Below are positions 27,088 to 35,833 of a stretch of DNA of 47,166 nucleotides, piece after piece; within the stretch, counting starts at the first letter, position 1; every line of letters starts with the position of its first letter. The translations under genes and the position numbers were made by a program. A model generated the notes under the pieces. It saw only the letters and a program-made list of their open reading frames with translations. It was not told the DNA's origin and did not search any database. The DNA is from Desulfoprunum benzoelyticum (GTDB taxonomy: Bacteria > Desulfobacterota > Desulfobulbia > Desulfobulbales > Desulfocapsaceae): the NCBI RefSeq assembly GCF_014201505.1, contig NZ_JACHEO010000025.1:1-47166 (forward strand). The letters run 5' to 3'.

Positions 27088-29127
27088 ATGAAACAATTAG
27101 CGAAAATTGGTGTCATTGGCGCAGGAAACATGGGCAGCGGAATTGTCCAGAAAATTGCCCAGGAAGGTCTTTCTGTCGTCATGGTCGATACCAACGAGGA
27201 GTTCGTGCAAAAAGGCCTGGCGAATATCAAGTCATTGCTCCAGGCAGGAGTTGAACGAAAAATATTTTCGCCCTCACAAATGGCGGCAACTCTTTCCCGG
27301 ATCACTGCAACAGCTGATCTCAATCAGGTTGCCGATGCTGATCTGATCATAGAGGCAGTATTTGAAGACAAGGATGTCAAGACGGCCCTTTTCCAGAGAC
27401 TCGATGCGATATGCAGCCAGCACACCATACTTGCGACCAATACCTCAAGCTTCTATGTCAGAGAATTCGCTGAGAAAATCAATCGACCAGACCGGTTTGT
27501 CGGGCTTCATTATTTTTATCACCCGGCCAAAAACCGTCTCCTTGAGGTGATCCCCCATCAGGGAACAAGCCCGGAAACGGTTGAAACAGCAAAGATGTTT
27601 GCAAGGCTTCATGGCAAGACGGCGATTACAGTGAAAGATGCACCTGGTTTTGCCGTCAACCGATATTTCGTCCCATTCTTAAACGAAGCTGCACGAATGC
27701 TCGAAGAAAACCTCGCCAACATTCCCACTATCGAAGCCGCCGCCAAACACGCATTCAAAATTGGCATGGGAGCATTTGAATTGATGAATGTTACCGGCAT
27801 TCCCATTGCAGTTCATTCTGCCGACACCCTTGGCCGGGAATTAGGACCGTTTTATGCCACTTCCGCGATTCTTCGAAACCAGATGGAAAAAAAGGAAAAC
27901 TGGGATCTTTCAGGCCAGGTTGACGAATCGAAACTTGAAAAAGTCGAGGACAGATTTCTGGGCGTTTGTTTAGGAGTTGCGGCCGCCTTGGTAGATGAAG
28001 GAGTGGCGTCTGTTGAAGATACCGATCTGGGGGCAAAAGTAGGTTTGAGATGGGCGAAAGGCCCATTTGAAATCATCAATCGAATCGGAATTGCCAAAAC
28101 CTGTCAGGTAGTCGAGGCTCTTGCTCTGAAATACGCTGATTTCGCGGTCCCTGAGATTCTGAAGAGCCATAAACAGACCGGCAAACCGTTTGAGTTCAGG
28201 TGGGTCGACCTAAAGGTCAAAGATCAGATTGCGTATATCACCATTAACCGACCGGAGGCGATGAACGCCTTGAATGAAGCGGTTGTCCGCCAGCTTGAGG
28301 AAAAATTCTCTGAGGCCGAAAGCAACCCGGATATCAAGGGAATCGCCATTCAGGGGGCCGGCAAGGCTTTCGTGGCTGGTGCTGACATTCGCTATTTCAT
28401 CAACAATATCAAAAAGGATCGCATTGACGATACGGTAGCATTTACCAGAGGCGGGCATGAACTTCTGCTCCGTATCGAGAATTCGACCAAGCGAACCATC
28501 GCCGTATTGGATGGGCTGTCTCTCGGCGGTGGCAGCGAGCTGGCTCTGGCTTGTCAGGTTATTGTTGCGACTTCAGCCGGTTCGATGGGTTTTCCGGAAA
28601 CAGCAATCGGGATTTTTCCTGGGCTTGGCGGCATGATTCGCACTGCCCGTCAGATCGGAACGGAGCTGGCTAAATATTATGTTTTCACCGGCAGAACAAT
28701 CACTGCTCAAGACGCACTTGATCTTGGTATTGTATCAAAAATTGTAAATCCGCAGGATCTTGAAAAGACTGTTCTGGAAATTTGCAACGGACCAAAACCA
28801 GATAAATACAGGTCAAGGAAACATCCGGAACGATTTGTGGAATTGGCCAAAGTCTGCTCACCGGATAACGTCAAAGCACTGTTGGCTGGTTTGAAGCCGG
28901 AAGGGGTTGCCGATGATTTGGCGGAGAAGACCCTGAAGATCATCTCCCGTAAAGCGCCTTTGGCTCTTCTGTTGGTTGATCGGCTTATAGACGCTCAGCA
29001 GAAAGTGTCAATACCTGAAGCCATAGAGCTGGAACTCGCCGAGCTCAACCATATATTTTCTACGGAAGATGCCCTGGCTGGCCTTTCGTCGGTTGGAGGC
29101 AAACCTCCCCAGTATCAGGGCAAATAG
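27088..29127 (+). CDS. bifunctional 3-hydroxyacyl-CoA dehydrogenase / enoyl-CoA hydratase
   Basis: 679 residues. The dehydrogenase is N-terminal (IGVIGAGNMGSGIVQKIAQE at the start, VGLHYFYHPAKNRLLEVI with catalytic His, KDAPGFAVNRYFVP). The hydratase begins near residue 373 (YITINRPEAMNALNE) and has AGKAFVAGADI for the oxyanion hole, with Glu484 (GGGSELALA) and Glu504 (FPETAIGIFPGLGG) as the catalytic pair. This order is opposite to FadB/FadJ and matches the archaeal-type crotonyl-CoA hydratase/3-hydroxybutyryl-CoA dehydrogenases. Both active sites look intact. It carries out two successive steps of beta-oxidation. The upstream ribosome site is weak (AAGG). Chain length is not determined; short-chain substrates are plausible by analogy. 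Confidence 0.95.
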   Translation: MKQLAKIGVIGAGNMGSGIVQKIAQEGLSVVMVDTNEEFVQKGLANIKSLLQAGVERKIFSPSQMAATLSRITATADLNQVADADLIIEAVFEDKDVKTALFQRLDAICSQHTILATNTSSFYVREFAEKINRPDRFVGLHYFYHPAKNRLLEVIPHQGTSPETVETAKMFARLHGKTAITVKDAPGFAVNRYFVPFLNEAARMLEENLANIPTIEAAAKHAFKIGMGAFELMNVTGIPIAVHSADTLGRELGPFYATSAILRNQMEKKENWDLSGQVDESKLEKVEDRFLGVCLGVAAALVDEGVASVEDTDLGAKVGLRWAKGPFEIINRIGIAKTCQVVEALALKYADFAVPEILKSHKQTGKPFEFRWVDLKVKDQIAYITINRPEAMNALNEAVVRQLEEKFSEAESNPDIKGIAIQGAGKAFVAGADIRYFINNIKKDRIDDTVAFTRGGHELLLRIENSTKRTIAVLDGLSLGGGSELALACQVIVATSAGSMGFPETAIGIFPGLGGMIRTARQIGTELAKYYVFTGRTITAQDALDLGIVSKIVNPQDLEKTVLEICNGPKPDKYRSRKHPERFVELAKVCSPDNVKALLAGLKPEGVADDLAEKTLKIISRKAPLALLLVDRLIDAQQKVSIPEAIELELAELNHIFSTEDALAGLSSVGGKPPQYQGK

Positions 29128-29179
29128 CACGTCAACCATCGGAAAATCTGAATACGAGAGTACGCAGTCAAGCTTTTCT

Positions 29180-29236
29180 CAGGGGGATTGTCAACTTCAG
29201 GCAGGCTGCATCTTATCTGGGAAAGACTAAACATTT
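29180..29236. repeat. 57-nt dispersed repeat, copy 2
   Basis: Ungapped match to 13490-13546 at about 39 of 57 positions; the core CAACTTcAGgCAGGCTGcAT is the best part. It lies between the fusion gene and the thiolase gene and has no transposase remnant beside it. Possible insertion-sequence scar or shared leader element. Confidence 0.45.
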
Positions 29237-29261
29237 CCAATTTAAAAGGAGACATAACGAT

Positions 29262-30452
29262 ATGTTAAGCAAAGCATTTATCCCCTATAAAGGGTATTAC
29301 AGCTCCCCATTCTCTCGTTGGCAGAGCAGCATGGCGAATGAAAATTCCATTGTCCTTGGATCGAACACCACCAAGCGCTGGCTGGCCTCAAAACAATGGG
29401 ATCCGAAGATGTTCGATTACCTTATCCTGGGAGTCACCATTGGACAGCCCAAGATTTTTTATGGCGGCCCCTGGTCTGCAGCCCTGATCGGTGCCGACAA
29501 TATTCCTGGATTACTGGTGAGTCAGGCTTGCTCCACATCGACTGTCGGTATTTTTCAAGCCGCAATGGGTGTTGAGACTGGTTTTTGCAAAAATGCGTAT
29601 ACGTTGTTCTCCGATCGCTGTTCGAATGGCCCGCATACCATCTGGCCGAATCCGATGGGGCCGGGTGGTGAGGTTATTTCTGAAAACTGGATGATGGAAC
29701 ATTTCAACTATGATCCTTGGGGCGGTGCGTCGATGATCCAGACTGCCGAGAATGTCGCCTCCTTGAACGGGGTCACCCGTGAAGAGTGTGATCAGGTAGC
29801 ATTGCGCCGATACGTACAATACACCGAGGCCTTGGCGAACGACAGGGCCTTTCAAAAACGGTACATGTTCCCAGTGGAAGTTCAGCTGAGCAAGAAAAAG
29901 ACCTTGGTCATTGAGAGTGATGAAGGCATCACGGAAACAACCGCCGAAGGTCTTGCGAAATTGAGGCCGGTTTTACCGAATGGAGCGCATACATTTGGCG
30001 CCCAGACGCATCCGGCAGATGGCAACTGCGGATTGATCGTCACTACGCAAGAGAATGCCAAGGCATTAAGCAGCGATCCAAATATTGAAATTCAGATCGT
30101 GTCCTACGGCTACTCGAGGGTGGAAAAAGCCCAGATGGCGAAGGCGCCGGTTCCTGCAGCCCAGATGGCCCTGGACAAAGCGGGTCTGAAAGTGAGCGAT
30201 ATTTCGGTCATTAAAACGCATAATCCATTTGCAGCCAATGACATCTATATGGCCAAAGTGATGAATCTTGATGTCAATAACTTCAATAATTACGGAAGTT
30301 CATTGGTCTTTGGCCATCCCCAGGCCCCTACGGCCGGAAGATCCATCATTGAAGCCATTGAAGAGTGTGTCATGAAGGGCGGCGGTTATGTCCTTTTCAC
30401 CGGTTGTGCCGCCGGTGATACCGGTGCTGCCATCGTCTTGAAGGTAAAATAA
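29262..30452 (+). CDS. thiolase-family acyl-CoA acyltransferase
   Basis: 396 residues. The nucleophile is Cys90 (LLVSQACSTSTVGIFQAA). Later motifs are modified but recognisable: THNPFAANDI for the NEAFA segment, GSSLVFGHPQAPTAGRS with the catalytic His, and FTGCAAGDTGAAIVLK with the second Cys. It would cleave a 3-oxoacyl-CoA with CoA to acetyl-CoA and the shortened acyl-CoA. The N-terminus is atypical (YKGYYSSPFSRW), so it is a divergent thiolase subfamily, distinct from the canonical one starting at 46884. ATG 29262 follows AAAAGGAG. It completes the beta-oxidation set of this operon. Confidence 0.9.
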   Translation: MLSKAFIPYKGYYSSPFSRWQSSMANENSIVLGSNTTKRWLASKQWDPKMFDYLILGVTIGQPKIFYGGPWSAALIGADNIPGLLVSQACSTSTVGIFQAAMGVETGFCKNAYTLFSDRCSNGPHTIWPNPMGPGGEVISENWMMEHFNYDPWGGASMIQTAENVASLNGVTREECDQVALRRYVQYTEALANDRAFQKRYMFPVEVQLSKKKTLVIESDEGITETTAEGLAKLRPVLPNGAHTFGAQTHPADGNCGLIVTTQENAKALSSDPNIEIQIVSYGYSRVEKAQMAKAPVPAAQMALDKAGLKVSDISVIKTHNPFAANDIYMAKVMNLDVNNFNNYGSSLVFGHPQAPTAGRSIIEAIEECVMKGGGYVLFTGCAAGDTGAAIVLKVK

Positions 30453-30477
30453 GGTTCATTCGATTTAAGCGTTTTTT

Positions 30478-30561
30478 CAATACAATGTGGACATATTTCC
30501 TCCTTGCCACTGACTGACATCAGATGAATAAGGATGTGCAAGTATGTCCACAATTTTATTG
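30478..30561. repeat. large inverted repeat after the thiolase gene
   Basis: CAATACAATGTGGACATA (30478-30495) is mirrored by TATGTCCACAATTTTATTG (30543-30561), with 10 perfect outer-stem pairs around TGTGGACATA and near matches beyond. An inner CTTGC/GCAAG can pair across a bulge. No classical T-run follows. It could be a transcript-end or processing structure, or a tiny non-autonomous element. The gap 30453-30710 contains no other recognised feature. Confidence 0.5.
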
Positions 30562-30710
30562 TACCAGGGATTCGGCATTTGCGGCTACCGCTCTACCTGG
30601 AATGGAAACCAGTATAGCGCCCTCATCTTCAGCATCGAGAAAAAACCAACTGAATTTTTTTCTTCATTCTCCTGGAACCTGATGTACCGGTAAAAAAAAG
30701 GACTATTGAA

Positions 30711-32462
30711 ATGCAAACATTACCAAAAGGTGGAAGTTTCCTCTTTGAGACTACAGCTCCCCGGAATATTTTTACACCTGAAGATTTTGATGATGAGCAT
30801 AAGTTGATTGCGGAAACAGTCACACATTTTTTAGCTGAATATGTTTTTTCGAGAATGGAGGAAATAGACGCCAAAAAAGAAGGTCTGATGCGCGAGCTCC
30901 TTGTTGAAGCTGGAAAACTCGGCCTGCTTGGAGCCGATATTCCGGAACAGTACGATGGTACGGAAACAGATGAGATTTGCACCACTATCATTGCCGAGAA
31001 GGTTGGTGCTACGGGTTCCTTTGCGATAGCCCATGGTGGTCATACCGGTATCGGCAATCTGCCCATCGTTTATTTCGGCAATGAAGCTCAGAAGGCAGCC
31101 TATCTTCCTGCAATAGTGACCGCCGACAAGATTTCGGCCTATGCCTTGACTGAACCAGGTTCCGGCTCGGACGCCCTGTCGGCGACATCCAAGGCAACCC
31201 TCAGCACCGATGGTAAGCACTATATTCTCAACGGCAGTAAGACATTTATTTCCAATGCCGGCATTGCAGATATATTTATTGTTTATGCGAAAATTGATGG
31301 AGATAAATTCAGTGCTTTTATTGTTGATGGGCATTCTGAAGGATTAACGACCGGAGCTGAAGAGCATAAAATGGGGCTCAAGGGATCCTCAACCCGCAGT
31401 GTATTTTTTGATAATGTCAACGTACCGGTGGAAAACCTGCTCTACGAAGCAGGCAAGGGACATGTGGTTGCCTTCAATATTCTCAATATCGGCCGGCACA
31501 AGATTGCTGCCAATGCAGTAGGGGCGGCGAAACTCGCTCTCGACGAATCAGCCCGGTATGCCAATGAACGTAAACAGTTCAAGGTCTCGATCGCCCGGTT
31601 CGGTCTCATCAAGGAAAAGCTTGCGGAGATGGCCATTCGCACTTTTGCCGCCGAAAGCGCGGTTTATCGAACCGGAGGCTTGCTCAACGATATGATGCAC
31701 AGCCTTGATCGGAGCGGACCGGATGGCGGACGGATTACTGCCAAGGGAATCGAGGAGTACGCCCTTGAGTGCTCGATGGAAAAGGTATTCGCGAGCGAAG
31801 CGGAAGCATTCGTCGTTGATGAGGGTGTCCAGATTCACGGCGGTTATGGTTACATCGCCGAGTATCCGATCGAGAGATTGTATCGAGATGCACGAGTCAG
31901 AAGGATTTTCGAAGGAACGAATGAAATCAATCGCAATCTGATTTCCACCACGCTGATTCGTCGGGCTGCCAAGAGGGCACTGCCTTTGATGGATGCCGTC
32001 AGTTCGGTGCGATCGCGATTGACGACCGGTATCCCGGTGCGGAAAGATGCGGGCGATCTTGTACAGGCAACAAAGGACGCCTTTTTGTTCACATTGGGGA
32101 TTGCAACCGACACCTTTGGCGACGAATTGCTGAAGCAGCAGGAAATCCTTGGACGTCTGGCGGATATGGCTTTATTGGCCTATGCAATGGAAAGCGCCTG
32201 GTGTCGAGCACAAAAGGCGGTAATGAATGGGCAAAGTGGTGCAAAACATAAGGAAAACATGGCCAACGCCTTCATTTACACTACAGTCGAGAAAGTCATA
32301 TTGGCCGCCAAAGAGGCCCTGGCGAATCTTGCCGCAGGGGACGAACTGGTGAAAATGCAGGCCAATGTAGCCATGATCTTTCAGTATACTCCAGTCGACA
32401 TTATTGCTCTCAGGCGAGAGATTGCCGGAGAAATATCGGAAGCCGGCAAATATATCGCCTGA
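30711..32462 (+). CDS. acyl-CoA dehydrogenase with long C-terminal extension
   Basis: 583 residues, about 200 longer than the short/medium-chain type. The core shows IPEQYDGTETDE, TEPGSGSDALSATSKA, NGSKTFISNAG, GLKGSSTRSVFFDNV, VQIHGGYGYIAEYPIERLYRD, and IFEGTNEINR with catalytic Glu401. The remaining 175 residues are mostly helical with MALLAYAMESAWCRAQKAV, in the manner of VLCAD-like enzymes. It would make the enoyl-CoA at the head of beta-oxidation with electrons to ETF. ATG 30711 has AAGGA upstream. The inverted repeat at 30478 separates it from the thiolase, so it may have separate expression. Long-chain use is suggested by architecture only. Confidence 0.94.
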   Translation: MQTLPKGGSFLFETTAPRNIFTPEDFDDEHKLIAETVTHFLAEYVFSRMEEIDAKKEGLMRELLVEAGKLGLLGADIPEQYDGTETDEICTTIIAEKVGATGSFAIAHGGHTGIGNLPIVYFGNEAQKAAYLPAIVTADKISAYALTEPGSGSDALSATSKATLSTDGKHYILNGSKTFISNAGIADIFIVYAKIDGDKFSAFIVDGHSEGLTTGAEEHKMGLKGSSTRSVFFDNVNVPVENLLYEAGKGHVVAFNILNIGRHKIAANAVGAAKLALDESARYANERKQFKVSIARFGLIKEKLAEMAIRTFAAESAVYRTGGLLNDMMHSLDRSGPDGGRITAKGIEEYALECSMEKVFASEAEAFVVDEGVQIHGGYGYIAEYPIERLYRDARVRRIFEGTNEINRNLISTTLIRRAAKRALPLMDAVSSVRSRLTTGIPVRKDAGDLVQATKDAFLFTLGIATDTFGDELLKQQEILGRLADMALLAYAMESAWCRAQKAVMNGQSGAKHKENMANAFIYTTVEKVILAAKEALANLAAGDELVKMQANVAMIFQYTPVDIIALRREIAGEISEAGKYIA

Positions 32463-32633
32463 TTCTTCGCACCGCCTCGGCCATTTCGTTCCCGAGATGG
32501 CTAAGGTGGCGCAATTTCACTATCGGCTGGGGGCGAATGCAAAGGGGGAATCGTCAAACCAGCTTGGATCCTTGATCACACTGCACTACGTTGAATGCAT
32601 CGGGGCCTCATCCGCGCGCAAAGTTTTTCCAAG

Positions 32634-33185
32634 CTATTTCTCAACCTGTATACCTTTTTCCGCCACCAGCGGACCATCCTTGCGCCATGCCCAGCAGGAA
32701 TCGACGAGGTGGCGGCCAGTTTGCGGATCGGGTGGTACAGCTTCTTTCTGTAGCCAGGCGATATTTATCCACGCCCCCTGAACAGCCGCCGGGGCCATGG
32801 CCAGCAGCAAGGTATTCAAATGCGCACACCCTTTGTTGCCGCCAACCATCTTCCTGATTTTCGATGAAAAGCCGCGGGTGATATTCATGCCCTTGATCTG
32901 ATCGAGGCTGGACACCATCGCCGGACAATCACCGCGTGGGACCCGGGGCAGAGACACGGCCACATCCTTGATCGTCTTGGTCCTGGTGTCGATCAGCAGC
33001 TCGATTTTCATGTGGTGATAGATGCCGGGGACGATCCGCTCTCCAAAATTGTTGATAAAGCCCACATACCGTTGCTCTTTCAGCTCGCCGACTACAAGGA
33101 CGTGGTCGGCATCCCAGGAATACGTCGCTACATCGATATTGCGGTTATGAATGTTCTTTTTGTCGCATTGATCCAGAAAGCTCAT
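32634..33185 (-). CDS. DUF2889 family protein
   Basis: 183 residues. Recognised by the pattern IDVATYSWDADHVLVVGELK near the N-terminus, VPGIYHHMKIELLIDTRTKT in the middle, and GGNKGCAHLNTLLLAMAPAA with VQGAW near the C-terminus. The function of this family is unknown; it is common in Desulfobacterota and other Proteobacteria, often near CoA-dependent catabolic genes. No ribosome site is evident before ATG 33185; instead the ATG overlaps the stop of a 67-codon open frame (ATGA), which suggests coupling. It is convergent with the acyl-CoA dehydrogenase at 30711 and divergent from the activator at 33501. The intervening 32463-32633 holds a weak hairpin (GCCATTTCG/CGAGATGGC) and nothing else. 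Confidence 0.85.
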   Translation of the reverse strand: MSFLDQCDKKNIHNRNIDVATYSWDADHVLVVGELKEQRYVGFINNFGERIVPGIYHHMKIELLIDTRTKTIKDVAVSLPRVPRGDCPAMVSSLDQIKGMNITRGFSSKIRKMVGGNKGCAHLNTLLLAMAPAAVQGAWINIAWLQKEAVPPDPQTGRHLVDSCWAWRKDGPLVAEKGIQVEK

Positions 33186-33385
33186 GATGTCGCATCCATT
33201 CTCGGAAAGGTTGATAAGGTCCTTCGTTCCATGGCGCCTAGGCTATCGAACATGTCCGGAGTTGTCAACATCGCTGCCTCGTGCGAAATAGCCACCTTCA
33301 ACAAAGCCGCTTGCAACGAGGGACGGTGATCATTTTTTAAGGAGGGCCTTGCAGCTGGCCGGTTTGTACTCTCAACATGTCGCAT
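33182..33385 (-). CDS. small hypothetical open frame coupled to DUF2889 gene
   Basis: 67 codons from ATG 33385, with GAGGA 7-8 nt upstream and an ATGA overlap with the DUF2889 start. The sequence (MRHVESTNRPAARPSLKNDH at the start) has no motif I recognise. It may be a leader that couples translation of the next gene, or a chance frame. The ribosome site and overlap are the only support. Confidence 0.35.
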   Translation of the reverse strand: MRHVESTNRPAARPSLKNDHRPSLQAALLKVAISHEAAMLTTPDMFDSLGAMERRTLSTFPRMDATS

Positions 33386-33419
33386 TGATAGGTCCTCACG
33401 ATATTATCTGGTATACTTG

Positions 33420-33449
33420 CGTATCCGGCGGGGCCAACCGCCGGATACG
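33420..33449. promoter_or_regulatory. 12-bp perfect inverted repeat between divergent genes
   Basis: CGTATCCGGCGG (33420-33431) and CCGCCGGATACG (33438-33449) form a perfect stem with a GGCCAA loop, 51 nt upstream of the activator start and between it and the leftward DUF2889 unit. No T-run follows on either strand, so an operator or a leader hairpin is more likely than a terminator. It is unrelated to the TGTAG palindrome. Confidence 0.5.
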
Positions 33450-33500
33450 TGCCGACGCAATTTCAATCTCAACCCGATCCAGCAGCTATAAAGATGGGAC

Positions 33501-34925
33501 ATGGACGACACAAAAATAGAAGAGCATAAGGCGAAATTACGCAGCCTCGGTGAAGAATACATCTACGCCCTGATCGACAATCCCTACGAGTGCCCGATTG
33601 TCATCGGTCCGGATGGGGTCATCGTTTTCATCAGTCGCTACAGCGAGAAACTATTGGGGATCGATGCCGACGCCGCCGTCGGCAAACATGTCACCGAGGT
33701 CGTACAAGGCACCCACCTCCATGAAATCCTCAAGGACGGCAAGGCCCGGATCGGCGACATGCTGTACATCGGCGGGCGGCAACAGCTGATCTCCAGGATC
33801 CCCCTCAAAGATTTCGAGGGCAGGCTGATCGGCGCCGTCGGCAAGGGGATGCTGAACGAGGTCACCCGGCTCTGGGATCTCCAGAAAAAGGTCGAACTGC
33901 TCGACGGCCAGCTGCGCTATTACCAGAACCAGGTCAGCCAGCTCAAAGGGGGGAACGTCATCATCGGCCAATCCGCCCCCATCCTGGATATCAAGGAAAA
34001 ATGTTTGCTGGCGGCGAAAACGACGTCGACGATTCTGATTACCGGTGAGTCGGGGACGGGGAAGGAGGTCATCGCCTATTTCATCCATCAGTCGAGTCAG
34101 CGGGCCGATCAACCCTTCATCAAGGTCAACTGCGCCTCGATTCCGCCGGAACTGTTCGAGAGCGAGCTGTTCGGCTATGAGCACGGGGCGTTCACCGGCG
34201 CCCGGTCGAAAGGGAAAATGGGCAAGTTTGAAATGGCCCACGGCGGGACGATCCTGCTCGACGAGATCGGCGAACTGCCCTTGTCGATGCAGGCCAAGCT
34301 CCTGCGGGTGCTGCAGGAGCGGACCGTCGATCGACTGGGTGGGACAAAGACCATCCCGGTCGATTTCCGGCTGATCGCCGCCACCAACCGTGACCTCAGT
34401 GAACTGATCAAAGAGGATAAGTTCAGAATAGATCTGTACTTCCGTATCAATGTCTTCAACATCCAGGCGCCGAGCCTGCGGCAGATGCCGGAAGATATCC
34501 CGCTGATTGCCAACTATCTGCTGTCGCAACTCAAATCGGAGATCTCCTGGGGCCCTTCGGGGATCTCCGACGAGGCCCTGGAACTGATGCAACGCTACTC
34601 CTGGCCCGGCAATGTCCGGGAGCTGCGCAATGTCATGGAAAAGGCCTCGATCATCGCCAGGGGCAACATGATCATGCCGGAGGATCTGCCGGAGCAGATC
34701 CGTCATGGCGATGATGAAGGGCAGGGGCAGAACGATACGCCGCTGGTGGGCAACCTCAAGCAGATCCTGGAAGAGACGGAAAAGAAGGTCATCGAGGATG
34801 TCCTGCGGTCGGTTCAGGGCAACAAATCGAAGGCGGCCGATATCCTGGGGATTCATCGGACATCGCTGTACGACAAGCTCAACAAGGCAAAAACTGCGGC
34901 GACGGGGGATATGGAGCGTCCATAA
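33501..34925 (+). CDS. sigma-54-dependent transcriptional activator (PAS, AAA+, Fis HTH)
   Basis: 474 residues. The PAS domain is about 22-120 (NPYECPIVIGPDGVIVFIS), a coiled coil is about 125-150, and the AAA+ domain is about 155-390. Walker A is GESGTGKE (182-189), the sigma-54 loop is a canonical GAFTGA (229-234), and Walker B is GGTILLDE (248-255). The Fis-type HTH is near 435-470 (GNKSKAADILGIHRTSLYDK). It is similar throughout to the activator at 3984 but lacks that protein's N-terminal 95-residue domain. GC content is high, like that of the gct operon. It probably once lay directly in front of the gct promoter (41.6 kb), with the defence genes inserted between. The ribosome site is weak. 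Confidence 0.93.
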   Translation: MDDTKIEEHKAKLRSLGEEYIYALIDNPYECPIVIGPDGVIVFISRYSEKLLGIDADAAVGKHVTEVVQGTHLHEILKDGKARIGDMLYIGGRQQLISRIPLKDFEGRLIGAVGKGMLNEVTRLWDLQKKVELLDGQLRYYQNQVSQLKGGNVIIGQSAPILDIKEKCLLAAKTTSTILITGESGTGKEVIAYFIHQSSQRADQPFIKVNCASIPPELFESELFGYEHGAFTGARSKGKMGKFEMAHGGTILLDEIGELPLSMQAKLLRVLQERTVDRLGGTKTIPVDFRLIAATNRDLSELIKEDKFRIDLYFRINVFNIQAPSLRQMPEDIPLIANYLLSQLKSEISWGPSGISDEALELMQRYSWPGNVRELRNVMEKASIIARGNMIMPEDLPEQIRHGDDEGQGQNDTPLVGNLKQILEETEKKVIEDVLRSVQGNKSKAADILGIHRTSLYDKLNKAKTAATGDMERP

Positions 34926-34997
34926 AACCCTCTACCTCGAGAATAGTCGCCATCTTCTCCTGTGAACAGATAGACGGCGGGGGAGGACTGTGCATTT

Positions 34998-35179
34998 TTA
35001 CTTGCCCTTCAATTTCAACAGCTCATCGTCCAATCCATAGCGGACAACGTCGATCCGGCAACCACCGCGTCCTGGTTCGGCAACCAGACATGGCACACCG
35101 TCTGCCCACATAAGGCCTGTTCCACGAAGACCTTGCCGGTGCTGTTATGAACGGTGCTGTATTGCCAAAGCGACTCCAT
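34998..35179 (-). pseudogene. C-terminal fragment of a SNF2-type helicase, possibly BrxHII
   Basis: From ATG 35179, which overlaps the stop of the DUF4276-like gene (TAATG), the minus strand reads 54 codons with ESLWQYSTVHNSTGKV and TVCHVWLPNQDAVV, ending at 35015. A shift of frame continues the phrase as RIDVVRYGLDDELLKLKGK and a stop at 34998. A VWLP.QD.VV.V stretch close to the C-terminus recalls SNF2-type helicases of DNA-methylase defence loci such as BREX type 3. The body of the helicase is absent. The identification rests on a short motif and is tentative. The gap 34926-34997 is featureless. Confidence 0.4.
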
Positions 35180-35829
35180 TAAGCTATTGCTCCTGCGGAC
35201 TCGAGCAATTTTTTCCGGAAATAGACAAAACTTGGGGACGAATTGTTTGCTACATCCATATGAGGGGAGATCTTTTCAGCCCATTGTGATTTTTCGGCAC
35301 CGACAGCCTGCCAGCCTTTGGCGGAAAGTGCGGCAGATCCTCCGTTATAAATTGCGTCGGCCAAGCGTTCCCATGTGCCGCAAATGGAATCATTCACATA
35401 TGCATTCAAAACAGGCTCTTTGGCCTTTAGATAGGCAGATTTCACCGCTGGGATGTCTCCAAGGAACCAGGCCTCACCTTCTTCAATCGCAATGCAAAAA
35501 TGGGTTTCTGGTCTTGGATTGCATCTGTTCAAGATGGCAAAGAGCTCTTGGCGAAACGCCTTCAGACACTTGTCGTCAAGATCACAGACCACAAAAACGG
35601 CAGCTGGAAAATTCTGCCAGGTTTTGCCATAACCATTCAGAAGTCGTGGTAAATTATCAAGAAGAAAGCGCTTGCTTGCATCGACACCAGTGCGCATGTT
35701 TTTGGGTATACGACCAATACCTTTATACGCAATGATTTTGAACGTATGGTCATCGCCGATAATTTTGGGAACGAGAATACCGAGCGCTTTCTTGCTGGAC
35801 TGGTCTTCAACGAGGATCTCAAAATGCAT
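35179..35829 (-). CDS. DUF4276-like (Toprim-related) protein
   Basis: 216 residues from ATG 35829, with GAGGTG 5 nt upstream; the frame is open 15 nt further but the later ATG fits the ribosome site. Acidic positions of this family are visible: FEILVEDQSSKKAL near the N-terminus and FVVCDLDDKCL in the middle, with IAIEEGEAWFLGD later. Such proteins are related to Toprim nucleases and usually sit beside an AAA ATPase, as here (4-nt gap from the ATPase stop). The pair resembles two-gene OLD-like or PARIS-like defence modules. The assignment to the DUF is by pattern; nuclease activity is inference. Confidence 0.7.
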   Translation of the reverse strand: MHFEILVEDQSSKKALGILVPKIIGDDHTFKIIAYKGIGRIPKNMRTGVDASKRFLLDNLPRLLNGYGKTWQNFPAAVFVVCDLDDKCLKAFRQELFAILNRCNPRPETHFCIAIEEGEAWFLGDIPAVKSAYLKAKEPVLNAYVNDSICGTWERLADAIYNGGSAALSAKGWQAVGAEKSQWAEKISPHMDVANNSSPSFVYFRKKLLESAGAIA

Positions 35830-35833
35830 TCGA

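Noticed and set aside
33651..34856. A 401-codon open frame on the minus strand
   Set aside because: Antisense to the sigma-54 activator, which has complete Walker, GAFTGA and HTH motifs.
35091..35106. TGGCACACCGTCTGCC as a second perfect-looking sigma-54 promoter on the plus strand
   Set aside because: It falls inside the helicase-like remnant and points toward a leftward gene; no rightward gene follows and no activator palindrome is nearby.
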